Below, piece after piece: positions 36,801 through 50,300 of a stretch of 64,000 nt of DNA; the first letter of the stretch is position 1, and each line of letters begins with the position of its first letter. The position numbers and the translations under genes are program-made. The stretch comes from Rhabdophis nuchalis (taxonomy: Eukaryota; Chordata; Lepidosauria; Squamata; Natricidae), in contig CM077646.1 in assembly GCA_039707465.1 (NCBI GenBank), forward strand, positions 78,950,715-79,014,714, written 5' to 3'. The notes beneath the pieces are model-generated. The model made no database searches. It saw only the letters and a program-made list of their open reading frames with translations, and was not told the origin of the DNA.

Positions 36801-39800
36801 GTGCAAAACCATAAGAGACACTAAATTATTTTACAATATTTATTCCTTATTTTAAAATGGACTGGAACAGTATCAAAATATTATAAAAATCGATTAGCTA
36901 ATTAGGAAAGCTGCTCTAAATCCTGGAAAGCTAATTAAAATAAGCAAATAGTTAACTAATAATTTATTTAAACAAAACTTTTTTTAAAAAAAAACCACTC
37001 TTTGACCTTGATCTTTCTGGAACAGAATCCCAGATAGAAGTCTAGGATACTTCAGTTCTTCCTTCCCAAGGCCTTTAATATTAAAATTCATAATAAATGT
37101 TAATGTTGATTTTAGCTTCATTATAGCATATGTAATGATCTATTGTATATTAGATTACATAAGAGTCCTAATTTAAACTCAAACTGTGTAGGTTTAGAAT
37201 GAAATGCCAGAGAAACTTAATTGTGTTTATTTTTCCTCATGCAGGGTGTCAAACCAGCAAGTTTTGATAAAGTTACTGATCCTGAAATTAAGGAGATAAT
37301 TGGAGAGTGTATTTGCAAAAATAAAGAAGAGAGGTTAGTTTCAAAGAGTAAATTTATGTTGTTTGTGAAACAGGTCATAATCCTAAGGACATTTCAAAGT
37401 AATTTCTTGGACTGGAAGCAGAAAACTGACAAGAGCTGGTCAGTACCATTTTAAACTGATAGACCTACTGTAATCTAATCATGTTCATCTCTTAGGATAG
37501 TTAATAGCTAGATAGAGAGAATAATATAGTCACTATGGGGAGATGAATCAGTAACCATTTCAAATCTAGTTAGTGTGATTATATCAGAAGTTGTATTCAG
37601 CAGATTTTGACCAGTTCTGGAGAACTAGTAGCAGAATTTTTGAGTAGTTCAGGGAACTGGTAAATACCACCTCTGACTGGCTCAGCCCCCATCATTCTCT
37701 GCCTCCCGAGTCCCAGCTGAGGAAATAGGGATTTTGCAGTAATCTTCCCCTGGAGTGGCGAGGGAATGAAGATTTTACAGTATTCCCCTGCCACGCCCCC
37801 AGAACTAGTAGTAAAAAAAATTGAATCCCATTCCTGTGAATTTTGAGGACTTCTCAGCAAATTTCACTTTCAGTCAGAATGTTCTTCTGTCTATCTATAA
37901 ACAGAACAGTATGAGACTTTCTTCAAGTTCTCATTTTATATTTTGTAAGAAATTGTGTTAAATCCTTATTTATAACATTTTTACAGCATCCTTCTCACCT
38001 GAAATCTGGACAATTTACAAATAAAAGCCATATAGACATATAAAAAGAGACATGGTTAGAAACAAAATTAAAAAAACAACAGAATTATATAAAGGTCAAA
38101 AGGTTAAAAAAAGGGCAAGGCGACCTCCTCAAGCCACAAGCCATCCCCATGGTTGCATACTACTCTTGGACCCCCATGCCAGTTGGCAAAACCATATATT
38201 TGACACCCTTCCTGAAGGCCAGAAGGATGGCACTTCACTTCACTTCTGGGGGCAAGATGTTCTATAGGGCAGAGGCAACAGTAAAGAAGACTCTTACCCT
38301 AGACTCTGCCAGTCAAAATTCTTTAGTCAATGGGTTCTAAAATAACCCTCTCTGACTGAGCGGGACAGGATGGTTCTTCAGATAACCAAGTCCACACTAT
38401 GAAGCACTTTAAACGTTTTTAAAAGTCTTTAAAAATCAATACCTTGAATTTGACCAGACAATAAAGTGGCATCCAATGCAGCTCACATAGTAGAGGTGTT
38501 ACATGCGCAACCCTAGAGGTGCTCAGAACTGCCCATGGTACTGCATCAATTGCAGCTTCTAGATACTCTTCAAGGGTGGCAAATTGTACAACACATTACA
38601 GTAATCCATACAGAAGGTGAGTGACCAAAGGTGAGGTCCATGAGTGACCAAAATAAAAGGCTTCTCAATCCAGGTAAGTTCCAGAAAATGGTACGTGGAG
38701 ATTTATATTTGACAAGTAGCTTTTGAATGCAGTATCTCACAAGACTCAGTCTTAATCCTTCTACAGGTTTTAAACCTTATATTTTATTAAACATAATGGA
38801 CAAAGAAAAAATATGAAAAAGAAAAAATCCACAAAATTTTACACACACACACACATACACACACACAGAAGTTTTCTTTCATGTATACCTCTACAAAGTT
38901 TTACACAACAGATTCAATAAAAGAAGCTTAACCACAGAGGCAGATCATTCAGACAGTTGAAATTGATACCATCATTATGTTGGTGATATCCAGCTTTATT
39001 CTTTTCCATCAGATTTCAGAGACGTAGGAATCCTAAATCAATATTTAGGATTTGTAAAAGATTAGATGAAGACTAGCAAGTGAAAGCTGAGAGCGTATTG
39101 ACTAAAGGGATTGCCTAGTCAAATAAAAATATTGTATTACTGCCAGATTTGTACGGAGCATAACATTTTAATAGTCAGTCTGACAGCTTTAAAGTTCTTG
39201 ATTTGACTTTCACCTAAATGTTAGGTAATAGCTGCAGCTAGGAGTACACCATTCCACTGCACACATTTCTAGAGAAAGCAGATCAGTTAGCAGAGGTGCA
39301 TAGTTTACTTATTTTTCATTTGGGTTCTAGAATGGTTTACATGGGATTCAGCTTTTTAAAAAATACTACAAACTACATCTCACTGTTTTTTTGCTTGTTT
39401 TAATTGGTTAGTTTTCTAGGCAATCTGGATTTTTAATACATTTACTACCTATTCCTGCTATCAGGTCTAGTTATGTTGGCTGTATTCAGGTTTCCTTAAT
39501 GAAGTTCATTTGCAACACGGTGTCTGAATTATGCAGATTCTTGGCTCATCATGAATAACCTTATGCTAATGTAAACAGATCCTATACCAACATTGATTGC
39601 TAGATGGTTAACATGCAAGGAATGCTATGCTAAAAGTTAGTTGCAGAATAGTTTATCTATGCCCATTGATAGGTGTAACCAATAAAAAAGACATATGTAT
39701 ACTAAGGAGAAAAAAAGGCGAAGGGGAAAATATCTAAAAAGTCTAAATTGGGTCTGATATGTTTCAGATAAATACCTTTTTCAAGAACATTGTACAAAAC

Positions 39801-42800
39801 AAACACAGAAACTTGAAAAGGCATAGTAAATGTTTTAACTCTGTTAGCTACAACTGACAAATGGGCAGCCATTGAAATTGAAATAAAAAAAATTAAAAAA
39901 ACAAATTAAAAAAACACAAATGGTGTGATGTTTATTATACCGCATATTTGGCAGTCGCTGTAGAAACACTGTAATTTAAAAACCTTTGTGTTAAATATTA
40001 TAGATATTGAAAGCAAATTTTGAGTTGTTCTTTCATTAAACTTAGACATATGGTGCCAAGGAAGTTCTAATACATACACTCTAATACATATATGTGTGCG
40101 TAATATATGTGTGTGTTATCAAAAGTAATACTAAAATAATGCACAGCTAATTGGTCCTTAAAGAGCAGAGGAGAAAAATGGGCTTAACATCTGTTGTGTT
40201 CTTTGTTCCCAGATATGAAATTAAAGATTTATTAAGCCATGCCTTCTTTGCTGAGGATACTGGGGTGAGAGTGGAACTTGCAGAAGAAGACGATGGTAGG
40301 AAATCCTCTATTGCCTTAAGACTCTGGGTAGAAGATGCTAAGAAATTGAAAGGGAAGTCCAAAGATAATGGAGCCATTGAGTTTACTTTTGAACTGGAGA
40401 AAGAAACTCCTGATGATGTTGCACAAGAAATGGTAAAATAAACTTCCCTTGACACTCTCTTTTTCCTTTCTCTTTTCCTCTCCCCCTCCCCTCATCCGCA
40501 TGTGTGTATGTATGTAACATAAATCTCAAATGGCACCAGAGGCAAACATGGAAAAATAAATTTGATTCAAAAGATACAGCACAAACTATCTTCAAAAGCC
40601 ATAAATGGATCCACAGAAATGAAGTACAGTAATTTAGGTTCCGAATCTTGCTTACATATACTTTTATATTTAGTTTCCACAACATCAAAACACATTCTTT
40701 CAGAAACTAAAATTTTTGTTTAGCACTCGTTAAGTTGCATACCGTGAAGTTTTTGTAAATTATGTTACCAATATATGTAAGAATGTAGAGTAGAATTTGA
40801 CCCATTTTTCTTTCTTTGTGTAGTAAGATAAGTTATATAGCATATATCTGCACCCTGGTTGTAATCCCGTTATGGCCGCAGCCCACCGGTTGGGGACCCT
40901 GCTTTACAGAACTTTCTGGGCAGCTTACGGTCAGCCTATGGCCCCCAACAGTCTGGGTTCTCATTTTACTGACCTTGGAAGGATGGAAGGCTGAGTCAAC
41001 CTTGAGCTGGTCAGGATCATACTCCAGACTGTGGGCAGAATTAGCTTGCAATACAGTATTGTATTGCAACCACTGTACCAGGATATTTGGATGTAGCTGT
41101 CCATCATTTTGAAAAACTGAATTTAATATAGTATAGGAGTTTCTTCCTGAAAAATTGTTTTTCTCAAATTGCATTGCAAATGGGAAATTTCTTATTTGGT
41201 TTATTCATGAAGCAGACAATGAGATTACATGATTTTGATGCCAAGTATGACTGGTTTTAATTTTTCCTAAAAATGCCCCCTCCCTTTCACCATCTGTTAC
41301 ATTTGGACTAAAAAAAATATCCCCATATACTTTATATAAAGTTCTAGGAATATTTAAATTATAATAGCTCCAATAGTGATATAGACAATAACTATTCATA
41401 GCCAATGGTGACTAATAAAAATATGTATTACAATTGATGATAGTTTTGCAATTGCTTCTCTGCTTTATAAAAAATGTTTCAGGTGCAACCTTTCCTTTTT
41501 TTGAAAATAATTTTATCAATGAAAACCTTGGAGTTCTAGGTAATATATTTAATTCTAAACAATACTTCTGCAAACTAATCAGCCACACATAGCCACAAAA
41601 TCTCAGACTGGTGATTTAAAATCTGTAACTCTCTACTCAATTACTAAAAGTAGATATGGTGTGGGCTTGTGGGGCACCATGATGTAAAAACACAATTAAA
41701 CTATGGATTTGTTCTTGAAAATCTTTTATTTCAGGTTGATGCTGGATTCTTTCATGAAAGTGATGTCAAAATAATTGCAAAATCAATACGTGACAGAGTA
41801 GCCTTAATACAATGGAGAAGAGAGAGGATTTGCCCCATGTTGCATTCAGAAGATCATCGGGACCCTGAAAGCTTAGAAAAAACGAAGGCCACACAAGCAC
41901 AACCACTTCAGATTATACACACTTCTCATGCTGGTCATCAGATTCCATCAGAACCAGACGAGCCTGAAGTGGACCAGCATCTTTCTCAACAAAATCTGCC
42001 CACAAGCATCACTTCACTTGCATGTAAGTCTAGTATGTGTTCCGTGTTGGTATATAACGATATAGCACAAATACACTGATGCTCAGAATGGATGTCATTG
42101 GCCATGTTTGTGCACCTCAGTAAGCCAAAACACTCCGGGATTCTGGTTTAGCAGGAATAGGTATATTAATATAGAGTCTTTAATAGCTCCTGCTTCATTT
42201 GGCTGATGGGGATAATTATCAAACATGAAGTATTTAATGCCTAATTTGCTTAATAAGTTATCTGAATTAGCACCTCTGTTTTTGTTGGCTTAGCTAGTTG
42301 GAACTTAATATGTATAAGCTTCTTCGTACTATGCTAAAATTCTGAAGAATTTTAACTTTGATGGACTGATGCAGCCAGGACTTTGGTTGCATGGATAAGA
42401 ACAAATAAATATATGCTAAATATATTTCTAAATATATGCTAAATATATACACGAACAATAAATATTTACTAAGTAATCAATAAACAGTTTGTCTTACTAT
42501 GATTAGGATTGTACCTAATTGAATTTATATCATTCAACAATTTTAAAGCAGGAGAAAAAGTCATTGGGAGGAAGCGAATTTCCCTGGGATTTAAGGGGAG
42601 ACATTACCTTGCCAGCTCACAAGTAAAGGCTCTCCTCCCTTCTTCTTTATAGTAACCATGTTGCCTCCAGGTGATCATACCATTGTAAGGAATGGAAAGA
42701 CAGAGGGTGTGCCCTCATGTGATGGTGGTTAAAAAAGACCACCAACTATTTTCTGACATGTTAATATAGCCAACTCTTTAAACTGTATTGACTTTTCCTT

Positions 42801-45800
42801 CTAAAACAAGCTAATTATGCTCACTCTAGTGTTGGTAGGACTATTCACAGTGTATGGAAGTTTGCCAACATGTATTTTGACTGAGGAAATACTGTTCTAA
42901 AAATTAAACTCTCTGTTTTATAGTGCAGAAACGTTTTAAAAATAATATTTTTTCTGAGTTTCTACTCTCAATTGGTTCTTTCAGGACTGTAAATTTTTGG
43001 TATCATATGTTGTTCCAATACTTGCACAATGTTTTTAAGTCTAAAAGCCCTATAAATAATTTCCTTGATGCTGCTGGTGATATTCAAATACAGCAGAAAT
43101 GTACATAAATAATTTAGCATCTGTGTACAACAGATGATAACAGAATCCAAGTTTGGCTTCCAACTGCTGTTTCAGCTTTGTAGAGTTGTCTTCATTTTTG
43201 TGGTTAGATGATTCCTATAATTAGATTATATTTTCCTATTCTATAAACATCTCTACATTATTAAGTATCCAACTCCATCCTCCCCCGATAAACTTAGATA
43301 AATAAAATTGAAAGGAGTTGCTATTTTTTAAATTTGGAAAGATGATTAAGTAGACATGGGTGAATTTTCATCAGTGAAAGATTGATTGAAAAATCCAGAA
43401 ATGTGGCTTCCAAACACAAATGAAATGAACTTTCCCAAAATGTAATCCATGCACAACACATTTTTAATATTCTTAGGTAATAGCAGGAAGCAGTGCTTTA
43501 TACTGTTTACATCATTTGTTGCTGTATAAAAACAGGTAAAACAATGTCCAAATTATTTTATTTGGTATAATATGGGGGATACACTTATCATTTAACCTTA
43601 CTAGAAGTATACAAAATAAAAAAATGGTTCATTTATATACTTTAGCAGACTTAGATATTGTCTAGTGGCATTTTTTAATATGGGCCACTTTCAGTGGTCC
43701 TGTGGTGCTTCATTATTCTCTCCTGGAAGGAAAGCAAAAATAACCAGAATCTCGAATAATTCATGCTGACTGCTCAACGGGGGTGTATCCTATGGAGGGG
43801 GTTGAAGTATTTAGAGAAAATCCCACCTCCACCCCAAGCATCCTGTTCCCTTTCCCTCCCATCTTTTTAATTGCAATTTTTACTGTTATTAGAATTATGT
43901 ATTTTTATGGTTTTATTGGCTTTTAATGTAACTTTCCCTGTGCACCGCCCCGAGTCCCTGTGGGGAGAGGGAGCGGTTCTACAAATTAAATTTGAATTTT
44001 TGAATTTGAAGCCACTCAACAGTCGCTGTCTCGTGAGATGAATGGCAAACAAATCTAATAAATAAATAACTCAAATTATTACTGTAATATAAAGAGCTGG
44101 CAATATCGGCCTTTGAAACTCACAAACAAATAATTGGTAGAAGTATAGCAGGTAGTCCTCAACTTACAGCCACAATTGAACCCAGAATTTATGTTGCTAA
44201 GTGGGAAATTTGTTAGGTGAGTTTTGTTCCATTTTATGACTATTTTCGCCACATTTGTTGAGTGAATTGCTTTTGTTAAATTAGTAACATGATTGTTAAG
44301 TGAATCTGACTTACTTGACTTTGCTTGACAGAAGGTTGCACATGATTCTAGGACACTGCAACCACCATAAATAGAACCAATTGTCAAGCTTATGAATTTT
44401 AATTATACAATTTTGGGGATGCTGCAACAGTAATAAATGTGAAACTTGCTATCATTATGGATGCCTAAGGACACCCTCCGGGTTGGAGAGATAGGCAGGA
44501 TATTTCTCAATGCCATTTGCAGGGAATCATAAGCAGGTGAAGACATCTGCTTGGGAAGACCCTGAAGCAAATGGGGAGCCACTGTGTGAGACAGAATGCT
44601 GGACTGGATGGGCTGTGGCCTGTTCCAGCAAGGCTATTCTTATATTCTTATGAAACCTGGTCATAAGTCACTTTTTTCAGTGCTCTTGTAACTTCAAACA
44701 GTCACTAAACAAACTGTTGTAAGTCTAGAACTATCTGTACAGCAATGTTACATTTTGTGTGTGCGTGTCTTTGAGTCAATGTTAACTCCTGGCAACTCTC
44801 TGAACTAATCTCTGCAATTTTCTTGGCAATGCAATCTGTGCAGTTTTGGGGAAATAGCTTTTGCCTTCTTCCTAAGGCTAAGAGACAGTGGCCCAAAATT
44901 ACCCATCTGACTATATGCCTAAAGTGGGGCTAGAACTCATAGCCTGCTGCCTCAACCACTACACCAAAGGGGCTCTCAATGTTAAATTTACTTATGAAAA
45001 GTGTTGATGGTGCAGATGGTGATAAATTCTTATGAAAATTTGAAATTTTGTAGAAAGATTTTTTATTTTTATTTTATTGAATTTATACCCCGCCCTTCTC
45101 CAAACGGACCCAGGGCGGCGAAAGAAATATAGATAGGCAATTTTTCAAAATTTCTTCAGTCCGTCATGTTCGCATTTTATATATTCCCCACAGACTCATC
45201 TCCCATTTTAGATATAATTGGGAAGAACTCATTTATATTTATGGATTTGGTTTAGATTCTTTTGTTTCAGCCTTTGAAATTTAACACATAAACAGAAAAG
45301 AAAAGCATCCTGTGGTTTTAAAGCTGTTCAGAAAGTGAAGTGAATCCCTGCCAATCTACTCCAAGGGTTTCTAAGTGGTTTCAATTACACAAATTCTCAG
45401 TTCTGTCCTGCACCCATGTTGAAGTGTTGTGTAAATCTCTTTATCAATTTCTAATTTTGACTGTGGAAAAATAAGTGATTTTTTCCCTCCCATGCATCGT
45501 GCACCAGATCTGATTCATTATTGGTTCAGATTGACTGACTTATGAAGTACCCTGAACCTTACATAATAAGCTATTTCCAAAGCTCCAAATTAAGATCTCG
45601 AGTAAGATCAGGTGGCCTTTGTACCCTCCAATATGAGTAATGCTTTGATTGCTTTCAGTTTATGAAACTATTCACGTTTTTAAAAAAATCAATATTAACA
45701 ATATTTCAGCCGATAGCACATTCGACAGTGGTCAAGGATCAACTGTGTACTCAGACTCCCAGAGTAGCCAGCAAAGTGTGATCTACTCGTCGATTCCTGA

Positions 45801-47271
45801 TGCAATACCTCCAGCTGTTCAGCGTGTTTATAGCCCACCTCTCAGTGAGAGCCAGACTTTGCCACATGGTCTTCAGCAGATAGGGCCCTACCAGCAACCC
45901 TCAGTAGTAAGTATGGTTTTCTTTAATTTTCATATATGAATTTTGAAAAAATTATTATATTGATTTGGATGAGGGAATAAATGGGGAACCCATCAAATTT
46001 GCAGATGACACCAAACTGGCAGGAATAGCCAACATTTCATAAGATAGGCTTAAGATATAGAACGATCTTGAGAAACTTGAACATTAGGCACTATCTAACA
46101 AAATGAAATGCAATTGTGAAAAGAGTAAAGTTCTATATTTAGGCAAGAAATACAAAATGCACAGGTACAGTATAGGTGGTACCTTGCTTAATAGTAGTAA
46201 CTGTGAAAGGGATCTTGGAGTTCTAGTGGACAACCATTTAAATATGAGCCAGCAGTGTGCAGCAGCTGCCAAAAAAGCCAACACAGTTCTAGGCTACATA
46301 AATAGAGGGATAGAATCAAGATCACATGAAGTGTTAATACCACTTTATAATGCCTTTGTAAGGCCACACTTGGAATATTGCATTCAGTTTTGGTCACCAC
46401 GATGTTGAAAAGATGTGGAGACTCTAGAAAGAGTGCACAGAAGAGCAACAAAGATGATTAGGGGACTGAAGACTAAAACATATGAAGAACGGTTGCAGGA
46501 ACTGGGTATGTCTAGTTTAATGAAAAGAAGGACTAGGGGAGACATGATAGCAGTGTTCCAATATCTCGGGTTGCCACAAAAAGAGGGAGTCAAGCTATTC
46601 TCCAAGGCATCTGAGGGTAGAACAAGAAGCAATGGGTGGAAACTAATCAAGGAGAGAAGCAACTTAGAACTGAGGAGAAATTTCCTGACAGAACAGTTAA
46701 TCAGTGGAACAGCTTGCTTCCAGAAGTTGTGAATGCCCCAACACTGGAAGTCTTTAAGAAGATGTTGGGTAGCCATTTGTCTGAAACGGTATAAGGTTCC
46801 TGCCTAGGCAGGGGGTTGAACTAAAAGACCTCCAAGGTCCCTTCCTATTGAATTGTAAATAATTGCATAACCTCGGAAGTCTGTTCAGCTAACCATTTTT
46901 CTTGTCATGTTCAAATAGGATATATGAATGGAGTCACAAAGATATATATGTTTGTTTATTTATTATTTTATGTAATACTAGCTGATTACCCAGCATTGCC
47001 TGGGTATTTATTTATCCTAATCCTGTATTAGACAGGAAAAGGAATGAATTATATCTATAGTGTCAAGTCAAAGTAATTCACTACAGATATAACTGATTTC
47101 TTTTCATTTCAGCGGCCCAGGCATTCCTGAGCTATGCTGGAACTCACACACAAAGACACACACGAACTTGAATCCAAAACGCACACTATCACTGTCAAAA
47201 GAACTGTGATTTGACACTATAGATATAATTGATTCCTATTTCAGGCATTCCAGAGTTATGCTGGAAAACAT

Positions 47272-47307
<36 letters not shown>

Positions 47308-50300
47308 CAAGGGATGTTAAGGGTGTCTTAAACCCCACAGTATTTGTTTCCAGAGAGCAAGTCATCTGTGTACCAAGTTTGGTTGAAATTGCTTGAGGCA
47401 TTCCAGAGTTATGCTGGAACATACATACACACAGACACAAACATAGAGAGCCATTTTATATATATAGATGAAACAAAAAAAAATCTATTTTAGAAACATT
47501 GTACATACAGATTCTAAAAGTTATTTCACTTGTTATGCTTCTTGCTATTTGTTTAGTCAATGACATATGACATATTTCTTCATATATATATACCTGACCC
47601 CAAATGCTACTAATATATATATATATTAGTAGCATTTGGGGTCAGGTATTTTTTTGGCTTTTTAAAAAGACTTCCGCCTCAGGAATATTTTTCAAAGATG
47701 AAAAGCAGTTTGTGTTCTAAGAACTCCACAATTTAAAACAGGTTACTTGGGAAGAAATTCATATTTTTTCTGTTATTTTTTTGTTATAGTGACATTAACA
47801 GCAAAATGAATAGAATATCCTGACAGGAAGAACCACAGGCAATATAACCCTTCTGATTTTTCCAGTAACAAAGATGGCACATATCTCATATGTGCTTCCT
47901 CAGAAACTACATTGTGGTTTTGCTAAACCAGTAATTGTTACCTCTGATGCAAAGCAGTACCTATAGGTGTTGCTATCATATCGACTCTTCAATGTCAGGA
48001 AGCAAACCCAAAATTAGTCCAGGAAAGAAAAAAAAAAAAGCAAAGGAAGTGGATCATACCACTTTTCAGAGTATAAGACGCACCTTTTTTCCTCTAAAAA
48101 GAGGCTGAAAATCTGGGTGCGTCTTATACATCGAGTACAGCATTTTTTGCCTCCTGGAACCCCGCCGTTTCACCAAAATGGCCATGTGCATACCCTTATA
48201 GAGGCTTCCAGAGAGCTCCTGGGGGCTGGGGAGGGCAGAAATGAGCAAAAAATAGGGCATTTTTGCCCCCCCCCCAGCCCCAGCGGCACTCTATAAGCCT
48301 CCATAAGGCTATGCATGCTATTTTTTTGACCAAGAACCTGCCCGTTTTCACAATAAATGGGCCGTTTTTTCCTTGTTTTGCCCCCCCAGGAGCACTCTGA
48401 AAGCCCCCCCAAGGCTATTCATACCTTTTATTTGAAAAAAAAACGGGCCCATTTTCGCAAAAGACGGGCCATTTGGGGAAGGTTTGCACAGTGCAAAAAG
48501 GTTTTTTTTCCCTTTTGGAAAGCTGTTTAGTTAGAGTGATTGATGAGAATTACGTTGGTCAAATACTGTGCCTACAGAAAAAAAGATTTGTTCCAAAGGT
48601 GGTCATTGATTTCCTTCTCTAGCACATGGGTAAATACACCTGGAAACATCTACCTACCTACCTACCTACCTACTCTCCCTCTACCTACCTATCTACTGTA
48701 TTTCTCTCTCTCTTTTTATTTCTCTCTCTCTCTCTCCCTCTACCTACCTATCTACACTCTCTCTCTTCCTACCTATTTACTGTATTACTCTCTATCTCTA
48801 TTTCTCTCTGTCTATCCCTCTACCTACCTATCTACACTCTCTCTCTTCCTACCTATCTACTGTATTTCTCTCTCTATCTCTATTTTTCTCTCTCTCTCTC
48901 TCTCTCTACCTACCTACCTACCTACCTACCTACCTATCTACCTACCTACCTAACTACCTACTCTCTCTCTTTCCCTACCTACCTACTGTATTTCTCTCTT
49001 TCTTTCCCTCTCTATCCCTCTACCTACCTACCTACTTTTTTAAAAAAATTGCCTCTTCAAAACCTTCAAAAAGTTTTATACTCTGAAAAATACGGTAGTT
49101 GCCAGGATTACAGAAACTCTTCACATTTTGCCTATTAAAAGCTAGTTGTTAAGAATGTAGGAAACAAGTTCTTTTTTGTTTTAAATATTAATCTCTAGAA
49201 ACTGTTGAGGTTGCTCAACACTCAAAAATGCATTCATATTAAGAACAGATATTGTTTTTCCTATAAATCCTAGGAGTTTAATCTGTGTATTAAAAAAAAA
49301 CAATAGCTACAAGATTCTGTTTTCTTTTTCCATAATGCAATAGCGATTCAATTGTATTGTACTTGCGTGGGCATGCATGTGCTTATCCTGTTATTCCTAC
49401 AGTGCCCTGGACATTTTTATTTTAATGGACATTGTCATAGCAATATATCTACTCAGTTAATCTGAATTATTAACATAAATTACTTGATTAAATAGTTTGA
49501 ACAACTATGCACTGACGGAATGACAGGGTAGTTTGTGGAGAGTTTTTATAGGCAATAGATAATGTCTTCCTACCTACCTTCCCAGCCTGGACTTCCAGTG
49601 GTTCAGGGTCCAACTGCTGCTGTGCCTCCGCGGCCACAACACTATCCAGAACCAGCAATTCCGTTTCCTATTGCCCATCCCACCTCAGTTGCCCCTGTGC
49701 AGATGAGACAACCTCAGCCTGTATTAGTCAGCCAGCAGGTGAGAAATGATATATTCTGCCTTTATCGTCCCCTTCTCCTCTACACCTTCAAAATATACTC
49801 CTGGCAACTGTCTGTAGAACTTCCCGCAGGAAAATCTTTGGCAAGATTTTCAAAAGTAGTGTGCCATTGTTTCCTTCCTAGGGCTAAAAGAGAGTGATTG
49901 GCCCATGGTCAACCAGTAACTTCATGCCTTAGGCAGGATTAGAATTCACAGAATTTCCATCCTGTTGCCTTAACTGGCTCTCGTTTTGCCTTTTAGGTAA
50001 CCGTTAAGCTTAAAACCACTATGTAACTTGCATTAGAGGCCCGATTGTCTGTTTTATACTGTAATGGAAAGATTTCTTAGCAAATTTAGAGCGCTGCAAT
50101 AAATTAACAAATAGGACAGCAGTAGCATCTGTGGTGAAGTATCAAAACAAGAAGGCAGTTGTGGTATAATTGAAGCCCTGCTCCTTTTGTATTGTAATTG
50201 GCATTGCACACATGTACAAAGGGCAGAGCTTTGATTGTGCTGCCACAACCACCAGCAGGACTTTTTAAATCTCCCTTGTGGGCTGTAGGGCGACAGAGCG

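Larger units (their letters stand above)
31655..37244 (+). other. WNK2: WNK2 intron 4
   Basis: Begins gtaagt, ends catgcag. It holds the VNTR-bearing inverted-repeat element at 32129-32845, a SINE split by a GA array (33690-33895) and another SINE (34955-35150). A 95-codon open frame at 34047-34334 has no recognisable homology. 35200-37244 looks like ordinary AT-rich intron. Confidence 0.9.
37334..40212 (+). other. WNK2: WNK2 intron 5
   Basis: Begins gttagt, ends ttcccag. It holds a snake-type miniature element (37583-37843) and an old minus-strand CR1 fragment (37975-38700). 38760-40212 shows a short CA run near 38842 and otherwise nothing recognised. Confidence 0.9.
40433..41734 (+). other. 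WNK2: WNK2 intron 6
   Basis: Begins gtaaaa, ends tttcag. It contains a hAT end fragment (about 40850-40901) directly followed by a minus-strand tRNA-derived SINE (40904-41085). The rest is unrecognised AT-rich sequence. Confidence 0.88.
42024..45709 (+). other. WNK2: WNK2 intron 7
   Basis: Begins gtaagt, ends atttcag. 42024-43780 shows nothing recognisable. 43860-45125 is a cluster of a LINE tail, an inverted-repeat transposon with a nested LINE tail, a SINE and another LINE tail. Confidence 0.9.
45907..49585 (+). other. WNK2: WNK2 intron 8
   Basis: Begins gtaagt, ends cttcccag. It contains a decayed CR1 copy (45955-46860), an unclassified repeat (46975-47465), a 60-bp palindrome (47590-47649) and a TA-flanked element (48059-49095). 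49100-49585 shows nothing recognised. Confidence 0.9.

Noticed and set aside
27595..41850. Assignment to WNK3 or WNK1
   Set aside because: The kinase core is shared, but [18 protein letters not shown], the IQWRRERI tail and the linker exons fit WNK2 better.
48540..49138. Open frames of Ser/Leu/Tyr/Thr repeats
   Set aside because: Low-complexity TACC/CTCT arrays within a transposon.
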